Under the pieces are notes generated by a model. That model ran no database searches, had not been told where the DNA came from, and saw nothing but the letters and a program-made list of their open reading frames with translations. 64,000 nt of DNA from Puccinia triticina (Eukaryota; Basidiomycota; Pucciniomycetes; Pucciniales; Pucciniaceae), in contig NC_070561.1 of assembly GCF_026914185.1 (NCBI RefSeq), positions 1,240,001 through 1,304,000 on the forward strand, in the 5' to 3' direction. This document shows positions 1-12,600 of the stretch, in pieces. Each line of letters opens with the position of its first letter. Position 1 is the first letter of the stretch. The position numbers were made by a program, and so were the translations under genes.

Positions 1-2754
1 ACAAAAGTAATATTATAAGACAACAGGAGGGGTTGAACACAGGATCTTACACAAGATCAAGATCAACCTTAAGGTAGCCTTTAGCCATTGGGTTACATGA
101 GATGTAATTGTCGTTGTAGGCACATGGACAATTGTCTCAGTGGCTGACAGGAGAGCTGAATAGAGATGGCAATCGGGTACTTGTTGCCGGGTACCCGGTA
201 CCCGTTGGCAGGTACCCGTTTGGCCCAACAGGTACCCGCCGGCGGGTGCCGGGTGCGGGTGCGGGTGTCCAGAAGTCTGGGGGTGAGGAAGGCGGGTACC
301 TGGACGGGTACCCGCCCAACTTTCCCAGCGCTGGGACGGGGGGAATCAAGGGCAGCCTTGGTTTTTGCGTGTCCCACGGTCTGGATCTCCAATTCGGCGC
401 CGGATATCAATTGACCCCTATTCCTAGTCCACGGCACCAACTCCTTATCCTCCCCAACCCACCTAACCTATCCCCATCCACCATGGCAGGAAACGTCGCA
501 AGGAATCGGAATCACAAGCACCTGAAACCTCGGGGTCTGAAAGGCCTGCTCAATCTCAAGACCAAACACGCCAGAAGAAACACACCAGTACAACTGTGGT
601 TGTCAACGATTCGGATGATGAACAACAAGGATCCAATGGTGACCGTGCAACGTCTCAGGGGCTGTCCGATGAACAAGAGCTGAGCAAGTCTCTCATAAAT
701 ATAATCCTCATCATCGGTCAGCTGAAAAAAATTAAAAGACTAACCTCATGTTCTTCATTAAAGATTAAAGGGCACTGAAAGTGCATTGAAATCAACTCAG
801 CTCGTGTTATGCTTCTTACAACCGCCCAGAGCTATCCGACCAGTTGGACAAAAATGGCCGAAAGATGATAGCTTACCCTTGTAAAATGTGAGTTATTTTT
901 CTTTTTCTCCAACGGGTTTTTTCAATTTAATCTACTGACACACTGTTTCCATGATAGCTGTGGGACTAAAATTCACCACCCCACATACGACACCTCTCCA
1001 ACAAACCTTTCCAAGCACATTGCTGCTTGCCTTAAGAAACGACAAGAAGTCGAGGAAACACAAAAATTGGCTTCCCTGGGGGTTTTGGGCACTGGAGACA
1101 TTGATCCACGGGAGGTAAGTCAACCAAAATCCTTCTCTCCCCCAGAAATAGTCAGGAGATCCACATATTTACATTGTCGATTACCACAGGTGCCCCAGCT
1201 ATGTGCGATATGGTGCGCAGAGGGTGCTCAGCCATTTTCGGCTCTTGGGGAACAGGCGCACAGATCCATATTGCACCCGGAGGTCTTGAAGAACCTACCT
1301 AAACGACGGGCTGTTTCCTCCGACATCACCCGTTTATATTGCGCAGTCCAAGAGAACTTCATCAAATCCCTTGCGGTGAGATTCCTTTTTCACTCATCAG
1401 AGTTCTCGTGTTTTTTCTTATGAATTGATTTTTTCTCACTAGAAACATAAGGGAGCAATGTATCTAGGGCTAGACGCTTGGCAGTCACCAAACGGTTACA
1501 ATGTTCTTGGAACGGTCATATATCGCTTGGTCAAGGATGGTACGGGTGGTTTTGAATTGGAGGCCATGCCTCTGGACTTTGTGATGTTAAAAGAAAGACA
1601 CACAGGTGTTTATCTAGCCGACACAGTACGTGTTATTGTCGAGAAATTTGGAGTTCAAAACCAGGTAAACACTCTCATGCTTCTGAATTGGCTTTCAATT
1701 TTTTTGGTTTTGTTTTGCATTTTTTCCACAGATCTGTGGTATTGTTACAGACAACGCTTCCAACAACAAGAGCATGATCAACGAGATCAAAAAATTTAAG
1801 TGGCCCCAATTCAAAGGCCAATCAAATTGGGTTCGATGTTTTGCACACATCTTGAATCTGATTGCCCAGGTTATAATGCGACCATTTGGAAGCCACAAGA
1901 AAAAGAAAACTAACAGCTATTTGGATGATGGAGAAGACTCGGAAAACTCCGATGACAATCAAAATGAGGTTGAACATCCAGACGAGCAAATTCTAGGGTA
2001 TGTTTCTTGTCTCCTCGCTAGTGATCCTCATGCTTCTCGTCTGCTTGGTAGTGTCTTATTTTTCTGATGGTGATGCGTTTGCACACAGGTTGAATAAAGA
2101 GGGTTCCGAAGATGAAGATGAAGAAAACAATTATGATGAGTCAGGGGAGGATAGAACCCTCGCATGCGAGCTGATCAATGACGACAACATGGAATTGGAG
2201 ACTACCGATGTGAACGGTTTCAGTGATGAAGATGATGACAACTCTTATACTTCCGAATCATGCAAGAAAACTCTTTCCAAGGTATGAATCAATTCTTAGC
2301 CGTTGTAGGGACTCGTGTGGGACACTAAATATAATTTGGTGAAATATCCGCTGAGGGGGAAATAAATTGCTTAATAGGTTGAAAGGCTATTACAACTTAC
2401 GGGTGGTTTGAAAGACCTGCCCCTCTAATAATACTATGCAAATATCTAAGAGTCTTGTAATCAATATTTATAAAGATATGGCTGATTCCAAGATAGATCT
2501 TACTTTCATATAGTAATCTCTATCAGACCTAGATCACTTGATTCAACAGGCTAGCAAATCTGTTATAACTTCTTCGCACGCAGGTAATATACTTACTTTG
2601 TTATACTCGTACTACACGTTACTAATATGCTGCTTAACTTGAATTTGTTGTTGTGTTATGATTGGTTCTACTACTGCCGACACACTTATACCACTACTAA
2701 ACTTCTACGGTACTTGTACTAATCACTAATACCGCTAATACCCACTGCTGACTA

Positions 2755-3010
2755 AACTAACTAACCACTTGTGACCAAACCTCTGTAGGCTGATTGTGAC
2801 ACTAACTAACTACCGTAACTAACTAACCACTGTGACCAAACCTCTGTAGGCTGATTGCGACACTAACTAACCACTGTGACCAAACCTCTGTAGGCTGATT
2901 GTGACACTAACTAACTACCGTAACTAACTAACCACTGTGACCAAACCTCTGTAGGCTGATCCTAACTAAACTAACTTAACCACTTGTGACCAAACCTCTG
3001 TAGGCTGATG
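2755..3010. repeat. minisatellite, unit about 42-62 bp
   Basis: The phrase GTGACCAAACCTCTGTAGGC recurs five times, with spacers made of ACTAACTAACTACCGTAACT. Units alternate between about 62 and about 42 bp, which suggests slippage or unequal exchange within a compound unit. It lies inside the LTR-like insert. Confidence 0.85.
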
Positions 3011-3157
3011 GCGAAACATCTGATGAGGGGAGAAAGGGCCTCCTTATATATTGAAGGGTGAGGGATTTTTGCTCCAGGGAAGTTCCTCATGAGGGATTAT
3101 TGCTGCAGGGGATCTCAACTACACAGCCTCTCATGCATGTACTTCGCTGCATGTACA

Positions 3158-3535
3158 AACAACGAGGGGTTTATGCTGCAGGAGACACTCAACTACACAG
3201 CATCTGCATGCATGTGCTGCACTGCCTTACAGACAATGAGGGATTTATGCTGCAGGAGACACCTCCTGTACATCTTATCTACCTGCATATGATGTGCTTT
3301 GTGTACAAACAATGAGGGATTTATGCTGCAAGAGACACTTCCTGTACAGCTTATCTGCCTGCATATGCTGTGCTACATTTACAAACAATGAGGGATTTAT
3401 GCTGCGGGAGACACTTCCTGTACAGCTTATCTACCTGCATATGCTGTACTATGCGTACAAACAATGAGGGATATATACTGCATGAGGCGCTTGAGCTACA
3501 CAGCACTTTCATGCATGTACTGCGCTGCATGATGT
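3158..3535. repeat. 76-bp tandem repeat, about five units
   Basis: Units begin with AACAATGAGGGATTTATGCT at about 3158, 3234, 3308, 3384 and 3460, a period close to 76 bp. Each contains CCTGTACAGCTTATCT and CTGCATATGCTGTGC or diverged forms. The word GAGGGATTTATGCTG also occurs in LTR-like sequences elsewhere in the window (46500-46610, 7436), so the array probably expanded from LTR leader sequence. Confidence 0.8.
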
Positions 3536-5395
3536 CATGTGTTGCTATGCAACCAAGCCATCTTCCATCCTCTTCCACACACTCTGCATCCATTGTCTAA
3601 CCTGTTCCACTCCCAATGTTGGGGGTCAAGGCCTCTCCTCCCCTCTTGCTCCTTCTTCCCTTCTTCCCCCGCACTGTATTACACACTCCCTCCACTATAA
3701 TACCTCTGCAATGAGCTTTTGGCATTGTCACGCATATGGAACACCACACCGTGTACAATGTGATTGGTAGCTTACATGAACAAATTTGGTTGTAGTTTTG
3801 AGCAATTGCCCAAAAACTCAATAAGTCACCTAATTCAAAGGCACTGTTCGTGAAGTTGTGTCGGGAGAAAAACTGCCTCAAGCCCCACAATGTCGAGCGC
3901 AATGTGAAGACTCGGTGGAATACAACATTGATGCAGTTGAACAGTATCCTGCAATGTTCGGGCGCGATGTGAGTTGATCTTTCCTATTCAAGACACCAAC
4001 CTGGAGCACTTATAAAACCCTGCCTAAAGTCTCGAATGGCAGAAAGATAAGCGACATGGGCTTCAACGAGAACATTTAATCAACCAGAATGATATAGACT
4101 TGGCCAAAGACCTCGCCGAGGTCCTTCAGCCTTTTTACGAAATCACCCTCCAGGTATTGACTCGGGGTGGTGCTCGAATAGCTGAAGTGGTCGTTTACAT
4201 TGACCAAATCACCGGTCATCTTTCAAATGTGATTTCCGACAAGGAAAGCAGATACCCGGCCGCTTTGAGGAATGCCTGCCGGGCGGGTATTCAATTGACC
4301 AATAAGTACTATACTCTTACAGACTGCTCCCCACTTTACCGAGTTGCTATGAGTTCGTCTTTCTCTTTATTTTACTGTTGGTCATTTGATTCTGATAGCA
4401 CACTTTTTTTAGTTCTTCATCCATCGTTCAAGGATGAATATTTTAAACTCGCCAAGTGGGAACCGGAATGGATTTCCGAAGCTATCCGACTTGCTCGTGA
4501 GATGTGGGAAACTCACTACAAAAGCGGAACTCAAGAAACTCAATCAATGTCACAAGAGCCTGCTCCTACGAAGGTTAGTATTTGCTATCTTCTCCTATCT
4601 ACTCTATGATTCAAGCTTGACTGGTCCGCACTTCACAGCGGCCTCAGACGGGTGTGCTTGCCATGCTGAGTGGTGCGTCTGAAGCGCAATCGGGGCAGAT
4701 CTCAACTGACCCGCTAAGCATGTGGCTTGCTGGGGGTTTGCATCTGGATTCGGGAGGACTCCCAGTCAACCCCCTTAAATGTTGGATTGCGCAAGGGTGC
4801 TGTGGAAACTCTTACGGCGGTCTCATTCAAATGGCTCTCGACGTGCTCAGCTGTCCAGTTCAGAAAATTACTCTTTCATTTTCACTATTAATTTGGTACT
4901 AACGGCTAATTGATCTACAATAGCAACCACTGTGGACGTGGAAAGATCATTTAGCTTTGGAAGGGATTATGTGTCCGACCGAAGGCACCGACTCAGCGCT
5001 TCATCTGTCACTACAGGGATGACCGTGGCGTTTTACTCCAAGAACGGTCTAATCAAAAGGGGAGTTTTGCGTCAATGGAAGCAAGAACAAAAGAAAAAAA
5101 GAAAGGAGGAGGATATCGAAGAATTAACAGTAGAATGATTGACTACAATAAGTTTTTTTTTGTTCAATGAATGAGAAGCGATTATAAAAAGGATATATTA
5201 GTACCAAATGTACTGCTGGTAAGCCCGGGTACCTGCACCTGGCACCCGGGTACCTCCCGCTCTGCACCTGGGTACCTCCCATGGCGGGTGCCGGGTGCGG
5301 GTGCGGGTGCGGGTGTGAGAAATTGGTCTAAAAACAGGGGGGTACCCGCACCCGCCACAGGTACCCGGGTGCCATTTGCCATCTCTAGAGCTGAA

Positions 5396-6442
5396 GGCTA
5401 GCAGGTAATAGCAGTGTGGAGCCGAGTCACCAATAATCACTCAGCCTGGACATATATCTTCTTGCAGAAGGCGGATAGTGGACATTTCTACCCACTGTCC
5501 ATCCTTTATTCTCACACCGGTCATAGAGAGGGTTGAGTACTCTCAATGACCAGTCTGACCTGTCATTGAGGGTCTTGTATGTGTATGTACTCTCCCCAAT
5601 GGCTGGGGCAGACCGGCCATCAAGGGGAGTGCTTTTTCTCAATGGCTTGCCTCCGCTGGCCCTAGACAGGGTATACAGGAGTGTCTAGGTGTTCACTCCA
5701 AACCAGCATGGAGTGCAGGGATTTGCACTCCAAAAAATGACCTGGTTTTGGAGTGAACCACATCCCACTCCAAAAACATTGGGGTGGTCGGAGGTTCACA
5801 CCTTTTTTGGTGTGCGGGTAGTAAATCATTGGTGTGCCTGAAGTCTTACCCTAAACTTGAGAATATTCATGAGGCAAGTGAGAATTGAACTCTTGCTGTG
5901 TATTCATAGTGAATATTCAGTGGCGAAATGAAGATGCATAGGATTCAACACGGTGTAATTTGCCCCCGGTGTAAGACTCAAAAGCGGTTGTGAAACCCTT
6001 TTACTGAATAGATAAGGGGATGATGGAGGTGCAAACTCTGCCCTTCTATACTATCAGAGAAAAAGACCCACCAAGCTAAGCTTGGCAAGTTTTAATAAAG
6101 TGATAGGTCTGGTCTAGTTCCAGATAAAGTTGTTTGATGACAGATTTGTGAAATATGTGAGAGTTTATGATGAGTGAAAAGGGTGAATGTTGACTTGATG
6201 ATTCTGGTGGGGTTTGAACACAGTTCCTCAAGGGGGTGATATATAAAGTTTAGAGGAGTTCCTAGGCTGAGAAGTGTATATGTCTCAGTTGGGAGTTGAA
6301 CCAAGAATGGGGTAACTTGTGACAGGCACGTGATATGTCAACCAAGAGATATGAGAGTATGAAAATGTGAGAGTGAGCTCAGTGGTTATTGCAGATAAGA
6401 GGGATGATATGGTATGTCATATGTTATAAATTGTAAGGATGA
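5396..6442. other. non-coding, degraded LTR-type sequence
   Basis: No convincing gene. From about 5930 to 6140 there is a segment (GGTGTAAGACTCAAAAGCGG, later ACCCACCAAGCTAAGCTTGG) that recurs in reverse complement at 28190-28460 and more distantly at 20325-20540. It is probably the 5' part of an LTR. Short tRNA-like words such as GGTTTGAACAC and GAGTTGAACCAAG also occur here but do not fold into a convincing tRNA. Confidence 0.55.
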
Positions 6443-7337
6443 GAGCATCTCCAACAGTCCCTGGATTGCGCAGACCCAGGGTCGTGGCCCTGGACCACAT
6501 GTAACGGGACATCCCAGGTTTGGTCCACAACGGACTCGCCAGAAATCAAGACCCAACAAGAGGCTGGACCAGCTTGTTGTTGGCAATACCACAACTTGCC
6601 CGTTGAGCTACACAGACAGATGACCAGCTCCTGGTCATCCTTCCAATTCTCAAACACCCGCCGGTCATCCTCTCAATGACCGGCCATGTGCATCATGCCC
6701 GGTCATCAATAGGGCATCCAGTCATGGTCATCTTTCTTGATGCCCGGTCATTGGTCTTGCATCAGTCTCAATGCCCGGTCATTGGTCTTGATGAACGGCC
6801 ATCAGTCTTGATGCCCGCTCATTGGTTTCGATGACCGGTCATCATTCTTGATGCTCGGTCATTGGCCTTGATGACCAGTCATCAGTCTTGATGCCCGGGT
6901 ATCGGCTTCAATGACCGGTCATCTGTCTTGATGCCCGGTAATCGGTCTCAATAACTGATCATCAGTCTTGATTCCCGGTGATTGGTCTCAATGTCCGGTC
7001 ATCCTATTGATGACCGGTCATGGGCATTGATGCCCAGTCATCCTCCTGATGATTGGTCATTGGCAGCAAGATCCAATTGAATGAAAAGAGGATCAGCCAG
7101 TAGGTGAGGTGGCGTGCGGTATAGGTGTGCATGGGGTGCAAGCTGGTGCGAGGTGTGGTCCAAGAGGCAAGTGTTGGGTTGGAGCAAACTCGCCACAAGT
7201 GGAGGGCTGTGGCGAGTTGAGGCGACTCAGGAGGCGTTTGGCGAGTTGTATAGCAAGTCCGTTGGAACCCAAAAACTCACCCGACTCGCTAGATTGGGGT
7301 CACAAGTCCCGCTTTAGCGAGTCCATTGGAGATGCTC
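6443..7337. mobile_element. non-autonomous DNA element with GAGCATCTCCAA termini
   Basis: The left end GAGCATCTCCAA at 6443 is matched by TTGGAGATGCTC ending at 7337. The flanks TGA at 6440-6442 and 7338-7340 form a 3-bp duplication (GATG with one more terminal base is an alternative reading). About 0.9 kb with no transposase; the interior is mostly the palindromic array at 6655-7065. A 3-bp duplication and such ends suit PIF/Harbinger or CACTA relatives; the superfamily is inferred. Confidence 0.7.
6655..7065. repeat. palindromic minisatellite ATGACCGGTCAT type
   Basis: About fifteen diverged copies of a unit of roughly 22 bp of the form GATGCCCGGTCATTGGTCTT or its variants. Many contain the self-complementary core ATGACCGGTCAT, so neighbouring units can pair as hairpins. 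It fills the middle of the 6443-7337 element. Confidence 0.85.
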
Positions 7338-9023
7338 TGATGATAATGGCTAATGGGTGATATCTGTATAACTGGTGGGTTCTGAACTGAGGGAAAAACA
7401 ACTGGTGGAAAGAGCTCCTTATATAGACAAATGTGAGGGATTTTAGCTACAAGGTGGACCCTGGATGAAGTATTTTAGCTGGTGGTCTGCGTACAAGTGG
7501 TGTCAGAAGATACTAAATACAGGCAAAAAGTGGGGTGAGAAATGAAAGATGATGTCATACTTATGCAAGGAGTGCATAAACAAAGAGGGGAAATTTCAAA
7601 TACAGGGGTACCTCATGCAAGGGTGCATGAAGGATGCCAGACTAATGCAAGGAGTGCAGAAATGAAGCAGGGACATGTCAAATACAGAAGAAGTGGGGTT
7701 GGTCCCCTGCATATGCAGTTGAGATAAGTAGGACAGCAAAGAGTATGTGTTTGGCTGCTTCTAAGGATGTATATACCTGGGAAGGGTGACTTGAGGGGTG
7801 TGACAGGTTAATGACTGAGGCTGGCCTTGTCTATGAAGGATCCAAGAGGGTGTAACTTCCAATCCACAGGGGTTCCAGTGATGCTTCCAGTGGGGACTAG
7901 GGGTAAAATTGGCCGTAGAATCCATTCCTGGTGTTTGTTTGACGGTATCTTGAGGCCTAGTATGAGCAGACATGCTTATAATAAAAAACTTTTGATTTTC
8001 CACTTTCCCGTCTACCACACCAGTATAGTTTCTTTCTCAGGCACAAGCTGGTCTCCTCTATCTTGAGTTTTATCCCTTTGTTGAGGAGATGTTATGAGCC
8101 GCTCCAGCGCACGCCATGGCCTACTCCAAGGACATGTCACACTTGTAGATACATGTCACGGCTCTCCTGGCTTAGGGAGAGCTGGGGGGGAGACCATCAA
8201 GCTTGCCTCATCTAGCAATCAACCTACTTAGATAGAGAACCCGGTTCCAGCCCTTCTCCCCCAGACCCTGACCTTAACAGGAAATGAAGAAATAGAAATC
8301 CATTCTTCTTTTTCTGTTGCCAATTGGTTTGCCCATCCACTAGGCTTATTGTATCAGGGACGGGTTGATTTGTTTTTTTCCCTAGCTCTTGTAGATGGAA
8401 TTGATTTGCTGGATCAAAGTTTGTTGGTATGGCATGGAGGATTACCAGAAAACTGCTTGAAAAGTTTTTGTTCTCTGAGTAGAAAACTTTGGTCCATATA
8501 TGCTTGTTTGAAATTAGCCCTTACCAGCTGCTTCAATGATTTGGGTGTAGAGGGTTGCATTGATGGATGCTAGAAAATTGTTGATCTTGGAAGTGATCTG
8601 CAGAGCCAAAATTGAGTGCTGTGAAAGCCAGAAGTGTGTGCATTACGGCAATAGCTTTCTTATATTCATGAATTTCTACATTTGTTGGTATATATTGATA
8701 ATTGAGCTGAGTTGTCATTTTGGTGGATTTGTCAAGAGTTGAATGTAGCAAGCAAATGTTGATGGATGTGAAATATTTCTTTGAGTTTAAAATCTGAGTT
8801 GGTTGTCACTTGAAGTTGACTTGTTAAGAAATCACACAGGATGTCCTTTTTTGTGGATGGCCTTCTGGAGGGGTGTCTCCTGGAGGAATTCAGTAGGTGA
8901 GGGTGTATGAAGACATGATGTTCTGGCTGTTTTTCAATCAATTCTTGGATAAAAGTGTGTGATTTGAGGCAACTGCATACTTGGCAACTTGCATAAGGGC
9001 ATACCTACCCATACTACATACTG
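7338..9023. other. non-coding repeat debris
   Basis: A CTCCTTATATAG motif at about 7414 followed by GTGAGGGATTTTAGCT resembles the promoter part of the LTR-like copies at 3040 and 46480, so this is another LTR relic. Short open frames exist on both strands, but none has a recognisable domain. From about 8100 to 8990 nothing identifiable was seen. Confidence 0.5.
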
Positions 9024-9168
9024 GGGGACTTCCTGTCAACCTGGGAACTCAGATTTTTTCAGATTTGACAGGGAAATCTGGGCTTGATCATCCCAAATCC
9101 TAGATCTGCCTAGATTTCCCTGTAAAATCTGAGACAATCTGGGTTTCCAGATTGACAGGAAGTCCTCC
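9024..9168. mobile_element. 145-bp inverted-repeat MITE
   Basis: GGGGGACTTCCTGTCAA at the left is mirrored by TTGACAGGAAGTCCTCC at the right. ACT flanks both sides (9021-9023, 9169-9171), consistent with a 3-bp duplication. The interior is also partly palindromic (AAATCTGGG, CCTAGATC). No coding capacity. Confidence 0.75.
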
Positions 9169-9648
9169 ACTCAGAAGCTTTGTAGCCTCATGACCTGCCA
9201 AACCACATAGACAGTGCGACTGCCTATGATCTACCCTTCTGAACCAAATCAAAACAAACTACAGATTGAAACTCAAATCCAGATTAACTCCCGAACAAAA
9301 CCTTTCTTCATCTCTTTTGGTGTGCACACACAATGTCAATAACTAATTACAAGCTTGGTTGTGTTTTTAACAATCAAACAGTCATGTCAATCCTGAAAGC
9401 AGGCAGATCTCAGTAAAGTTACTTTGTATTACCCATTAATAGCAAAAAACTACGTAATAAACAAATAAACAAAAAACAAATCATTGTTGACATGTCAAAA
9501 AAAGTGTATCGTCTGAGTATCAAACATGGATCCCGGAAAAAAAAAGAACAAAATAACATAGACCCATTTATCAGTAATATCGATGTCTAGTATATGTTTT
9601 TTTGGTTAAATGCGAGTAAAAGACGAGAATAAAGAGCAAGAGCGAGGA
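9169..9648. other. 3' flank of the Mpe1/RBBP6 gene
   Basis: No open frame of note. AT-rich and downstream of the minus-strand stop codon, so it should contain that gene's 3' UTR and cleavage site. No specific signal could be fixed with confidence. Confidence 0.45.
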
Positions 9649-12600
9649 TCACATATATCTTGGGACTTTTTCCCCGCTCTCAAGCTCGATCAAATCTTCA
9701 GGTCTTTTACGTTTAGTCGTATCACGATGAGAGTTAGTATGGGTGGACATTTGAGAATGATTCTGTAGATGTGGAGGTTGGAGATTATTAAGATGAGGGG
9801 GAGGTCGGCGGTTATAGTGGTTCTGTTGGTTAAGATTGTTCCCGGGTAGTCTTGGCAAGTTCGATGGGAGGGAGGGATGGTGATGTTTTTGGTGCTGATT
9901 GAATTGCGGGGCCATCTGGTTGACTTGCTTCATCCCTAAGCCGCCGCCTGCGTGTAACGCGTTTGGGGGGAATCCGAGCTGGTGGTTTCCGAGAAAGTTG
10001 CCCATCCCGAACGGGCCGAAAGAGTTGTTCTGGTTGAAGTCCGATTGCTGCTGCTGATGGTGAACTCCAAGCGAGTTGCCGAAGTGGTTGGCCGGGTGGT
10101 TCATGAGCATCCCGTTCCCGGCTCCCATATTCATCATGCTGTGGTCCATCATGTGATTCGTCGCCCCGGTTCCGTTGCCCATACGCTGGAGCATCGCAAT
10201 CTGTTGTTGTAGGTTCTGTTGCTGCATGAGGAGTTGCATCCGGATCGGCTCGTTGAGTTGAGGGTTCTGGAGCATCATTGTCACCTGGTTCAGTTGGACT
10301 CCAAGGATCCCTTCCGCTCCGCTTCCGTTACCGAGCTCCATCGACATCCCGTTCCCGGCATGCATCGCGCCACCGAAGCCGAGCTGATTCGAGTTCATCA
10401 CCACGTTGTGGCCTGGTCCGCCCATCCCGTTCATCATCATCGGCTCCATCATCTTACCCATCATCATCCCGTTCCCCCCATAGCCCATCCCCATCCCCAT
10501 CCCATTCATCCCCATTCCGTGCATCATCGGCATGTTCGCACCACCTCCGTTGAGTGGCATCCCATGCGACGGACCATACCCTTCGAACTCTACCATCCCA
10601 TTCATCAAGTTTGGTATGTGGGACGAGCCTGCGGATCCTGGTCCGGCCGAGCGTGCGTTCTTGGACTCGGTGGGCGATAGCTTGGCAACTTCGGTCGAAT
10701 TGGCCCCCTGAGGCTTCTGGATTTCCATACGAGCGAGTGATTAAAAACAGAAGGAACATCAGAACGTATTTTTGACCTAGTAATCACATAGGAAAAAAAA
10801 CACTCACCGCGTCTTGACCATTAGATTGGGTAGGTTTATCGGCCGGTAACGCCTTGGGGACATCCTTTGTTTGACTGGCTTGAGGAGTGCCGGCGGTGTG
10901 AGTTGATGGGGTCTCGTCGACCTGCGCCGGTTGAGATTTAGGATCATCGTCTCGTTTGGAGTCAGGTTGAGTATCTTGTGCGTCCGGTCCAGATTTTGAA
11001 GGAGCTTCCGCCGCTGCTTGATCTTCGTCCGATTTGGCTTGTTCTAATTGCGCAGCTTGACTAATCTTTAGGATCTCTTGGATATAGTCATCACTTCGTT
11101 TCCTTCGTTCGTCATCGATTATAAAAGCTTTATTGTTATTAGGAGTGGTGGCAGAGGTCGAAGAAGATGGGTTGAAAGATACTTTGGTCTCACACTCCGG
11201 ACAAACTGAGGAATGTGACTTTAAATAATTACTGATACAACTTTCACAAAAACTTGAACTACAACAGATCATCTTGACTGAATTTTTTAATAACTTTGAA
11301 CATATTGAACATACTAAATCTGGATCTGATGGTCTTTGATTTTCAATATCTGCTGCAGAAAGGTTCTTGACGACCACTGATTTGTGTTGTTTCCACGTCG
11401 CACTAGATTCAAGCATTCAATAGAGAAAGACATCAGTTGTTTGTTAACCGACCGAAATTGAAACCCTCAAGAAAATTGGCATTGGCCACTTTCAGCACGA
11501 TGTTATCCGATTTGATTTGCAGAAAAAACAGGGAAAAAAGAAACAAGGGTGTGGGGTTTGTTGGGTCAAGATAGTGAAAGAGGCGCTCAACTTGTCAGGT
11601 TTAGCGATAACGAAGCTACCATCTGAAGTGACCATGACATTCTGTCCATCGACCGGTTGACCACTTTCGACTTTCTGTAAAAAGCTTTTCGGGATTCCTG
11701 TAGTACGTTTTATCCTCGGACGACCTTCGAAATCCGGATTATCGTTTGTGGGACATGCTTGGATCCAATGCCCTATTGCAAAAAAGCGAGCCACAACATT
11801 GATCAGTATTTTTATGGCTATCGTCGATTCAATTACCAAAGTGGAGACATCTCAAACGATTGAAGATATGGACAGCCAAATAGTCTGGGGATGAAATCGC
11901 GAGAAGAGAGAAAAATCTGACCTTTCTGACCACATCTGTAGCAAATGTAACCTTGAGGAGGAGCAGCTTGAGAGTGAAGCTGGCCTTGGCCATTATTATT
12001 GTTGTTACTACCAGCAGAATTTGGGTTGGTAGATGATACCGGTCCACTTGGTCCATTGAGACCATTCTCTCTACCTTTATTCAACCGGTTTGGGCCACCG
12101 CCACGATCACGAAACCCCATATTTCTACCTACTCGGGTTGCACTGATGGGTTAGCATTTTTTAGGATCAAAAGCGGGTAGAAGTGAGAGAAAGAAATAGG
12201 GAAGATGGAGCGTCAAACGAAAAAAAAATCCCAAACCGTTTATTGTTTGATTGCGCAGGATTCGTTTCGGGTAACACAAGGATGTGGTACGGATGTTGGG
12301 ATCAACAGAATCAGATTAAATTGTTTTGTTAAACAGTGTGAAATGAAGAACAAAAGAAGCCGAGATCGAAGTTCATCGAGTAATGTTTGGTCGAAGATGA
12401 CGGAGAGCAACACATGCGAGAGGGTTTGAGTTTTTTAATGAGACAAGCAGCAAAGCGAGATCAGAAAAAAATGAAGAAAATTGATGAGCTGATATCCGAA
12501 AAACGAAATCGATCAAAAAAGATAAGGGGAAAAAGAGAGAATGACACGGGGATTTAAATCTGTACAAGGGCAAGAAGAGCTACAGAATAAATAAAAGAGT

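Larger units (their letters stand above)
2289..3790. mobile_element. LTR-like retroelement remnant nested in the hAT
   Basis: The hAT coding frame stops near 2285 and resumes near 3800. The intervening sequence shares segments with 46130-46930: the purine tract TGAGGGGGA, then ACGGGTGGTTTGAA, GACCTGCCCCTCT and CTCTATCAGACCTAGATCA, then a CTCCTTATATA TATA-like motif followed by GTGAGGGATTTTTGCT. This looks like the end of an internal region plus an LTR with its promoter. No clean 5-bp duplication or TG/CA ends were found, so the exact borders are uncertain. It carries no protein domain. Confidence 0.6.
483..5138 (+). pseudogene. hAT transposase, multi-exon, interrupted by an LTR remnant
   Basis: Pieces appear in order. 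A low-complexity N-terminus begins near the ATG at 483 but is out of frame with the following KRRKESESQ stretch, so a small frameshift is likely. A BED-type finger (PCKICGTKIHH, then SKHIAAC) is split by an intron around 890-957. The RNase-H-like core follows, with LDAWQSPNGY (about 1470), GIVTDNASNN (about 1740) and RCFAHILNLI (about 1835), and an acidic linker rich in D/E runs to 2280. After the nested insert the frame resumes at about 3800 (KTRWNTTLMQL). The C-terminal dimerisation domain ends with VERSFSFGRDYVSDRRH at about 4935-4990, then a lysine-rich tail and a stop at 5136-5138. The architecture is that of an autonomous hAT transposase, but this copy is inactive because of the insertion. 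Confidence 0.85.
161..5387 (+). mobile_element. full-length hAT DNA transposon with 8-bp TSD
   Basis: The ends match as inverted repeats: TAGAGATGGCAA at 161 and its complement TTGCCATCTCTA ending at 5387. The flanks are an exact 8-bp duplication, GAGCTGAA at 153-160 and 5388-5395, the length typical of hAT. Both subterminal zones (about 170-310 and 5225-5375) are packed with the palindrome GGTACC in CGGGTACC/GGTACCCG words, plausible transposase binding sites. The body encodes a hAT transposase in several exons and is interrupted by an LTR-like insertion at about 2289-3790, so the copy without the insert would be about 3.7 kb. Seen: TIRs, TSD, coding domains. Inferred: recent insertion, because the duplication is perfect. 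Confidence 0.93.

Noticed and set aside
9982..10680. Plus-strand frames opposite the Mpe1 last exon
   Set aside because: His- and Arg-rich mirror of the Met/Asn-rich coding strand; the minus-strand gene is supported by domains and phases.
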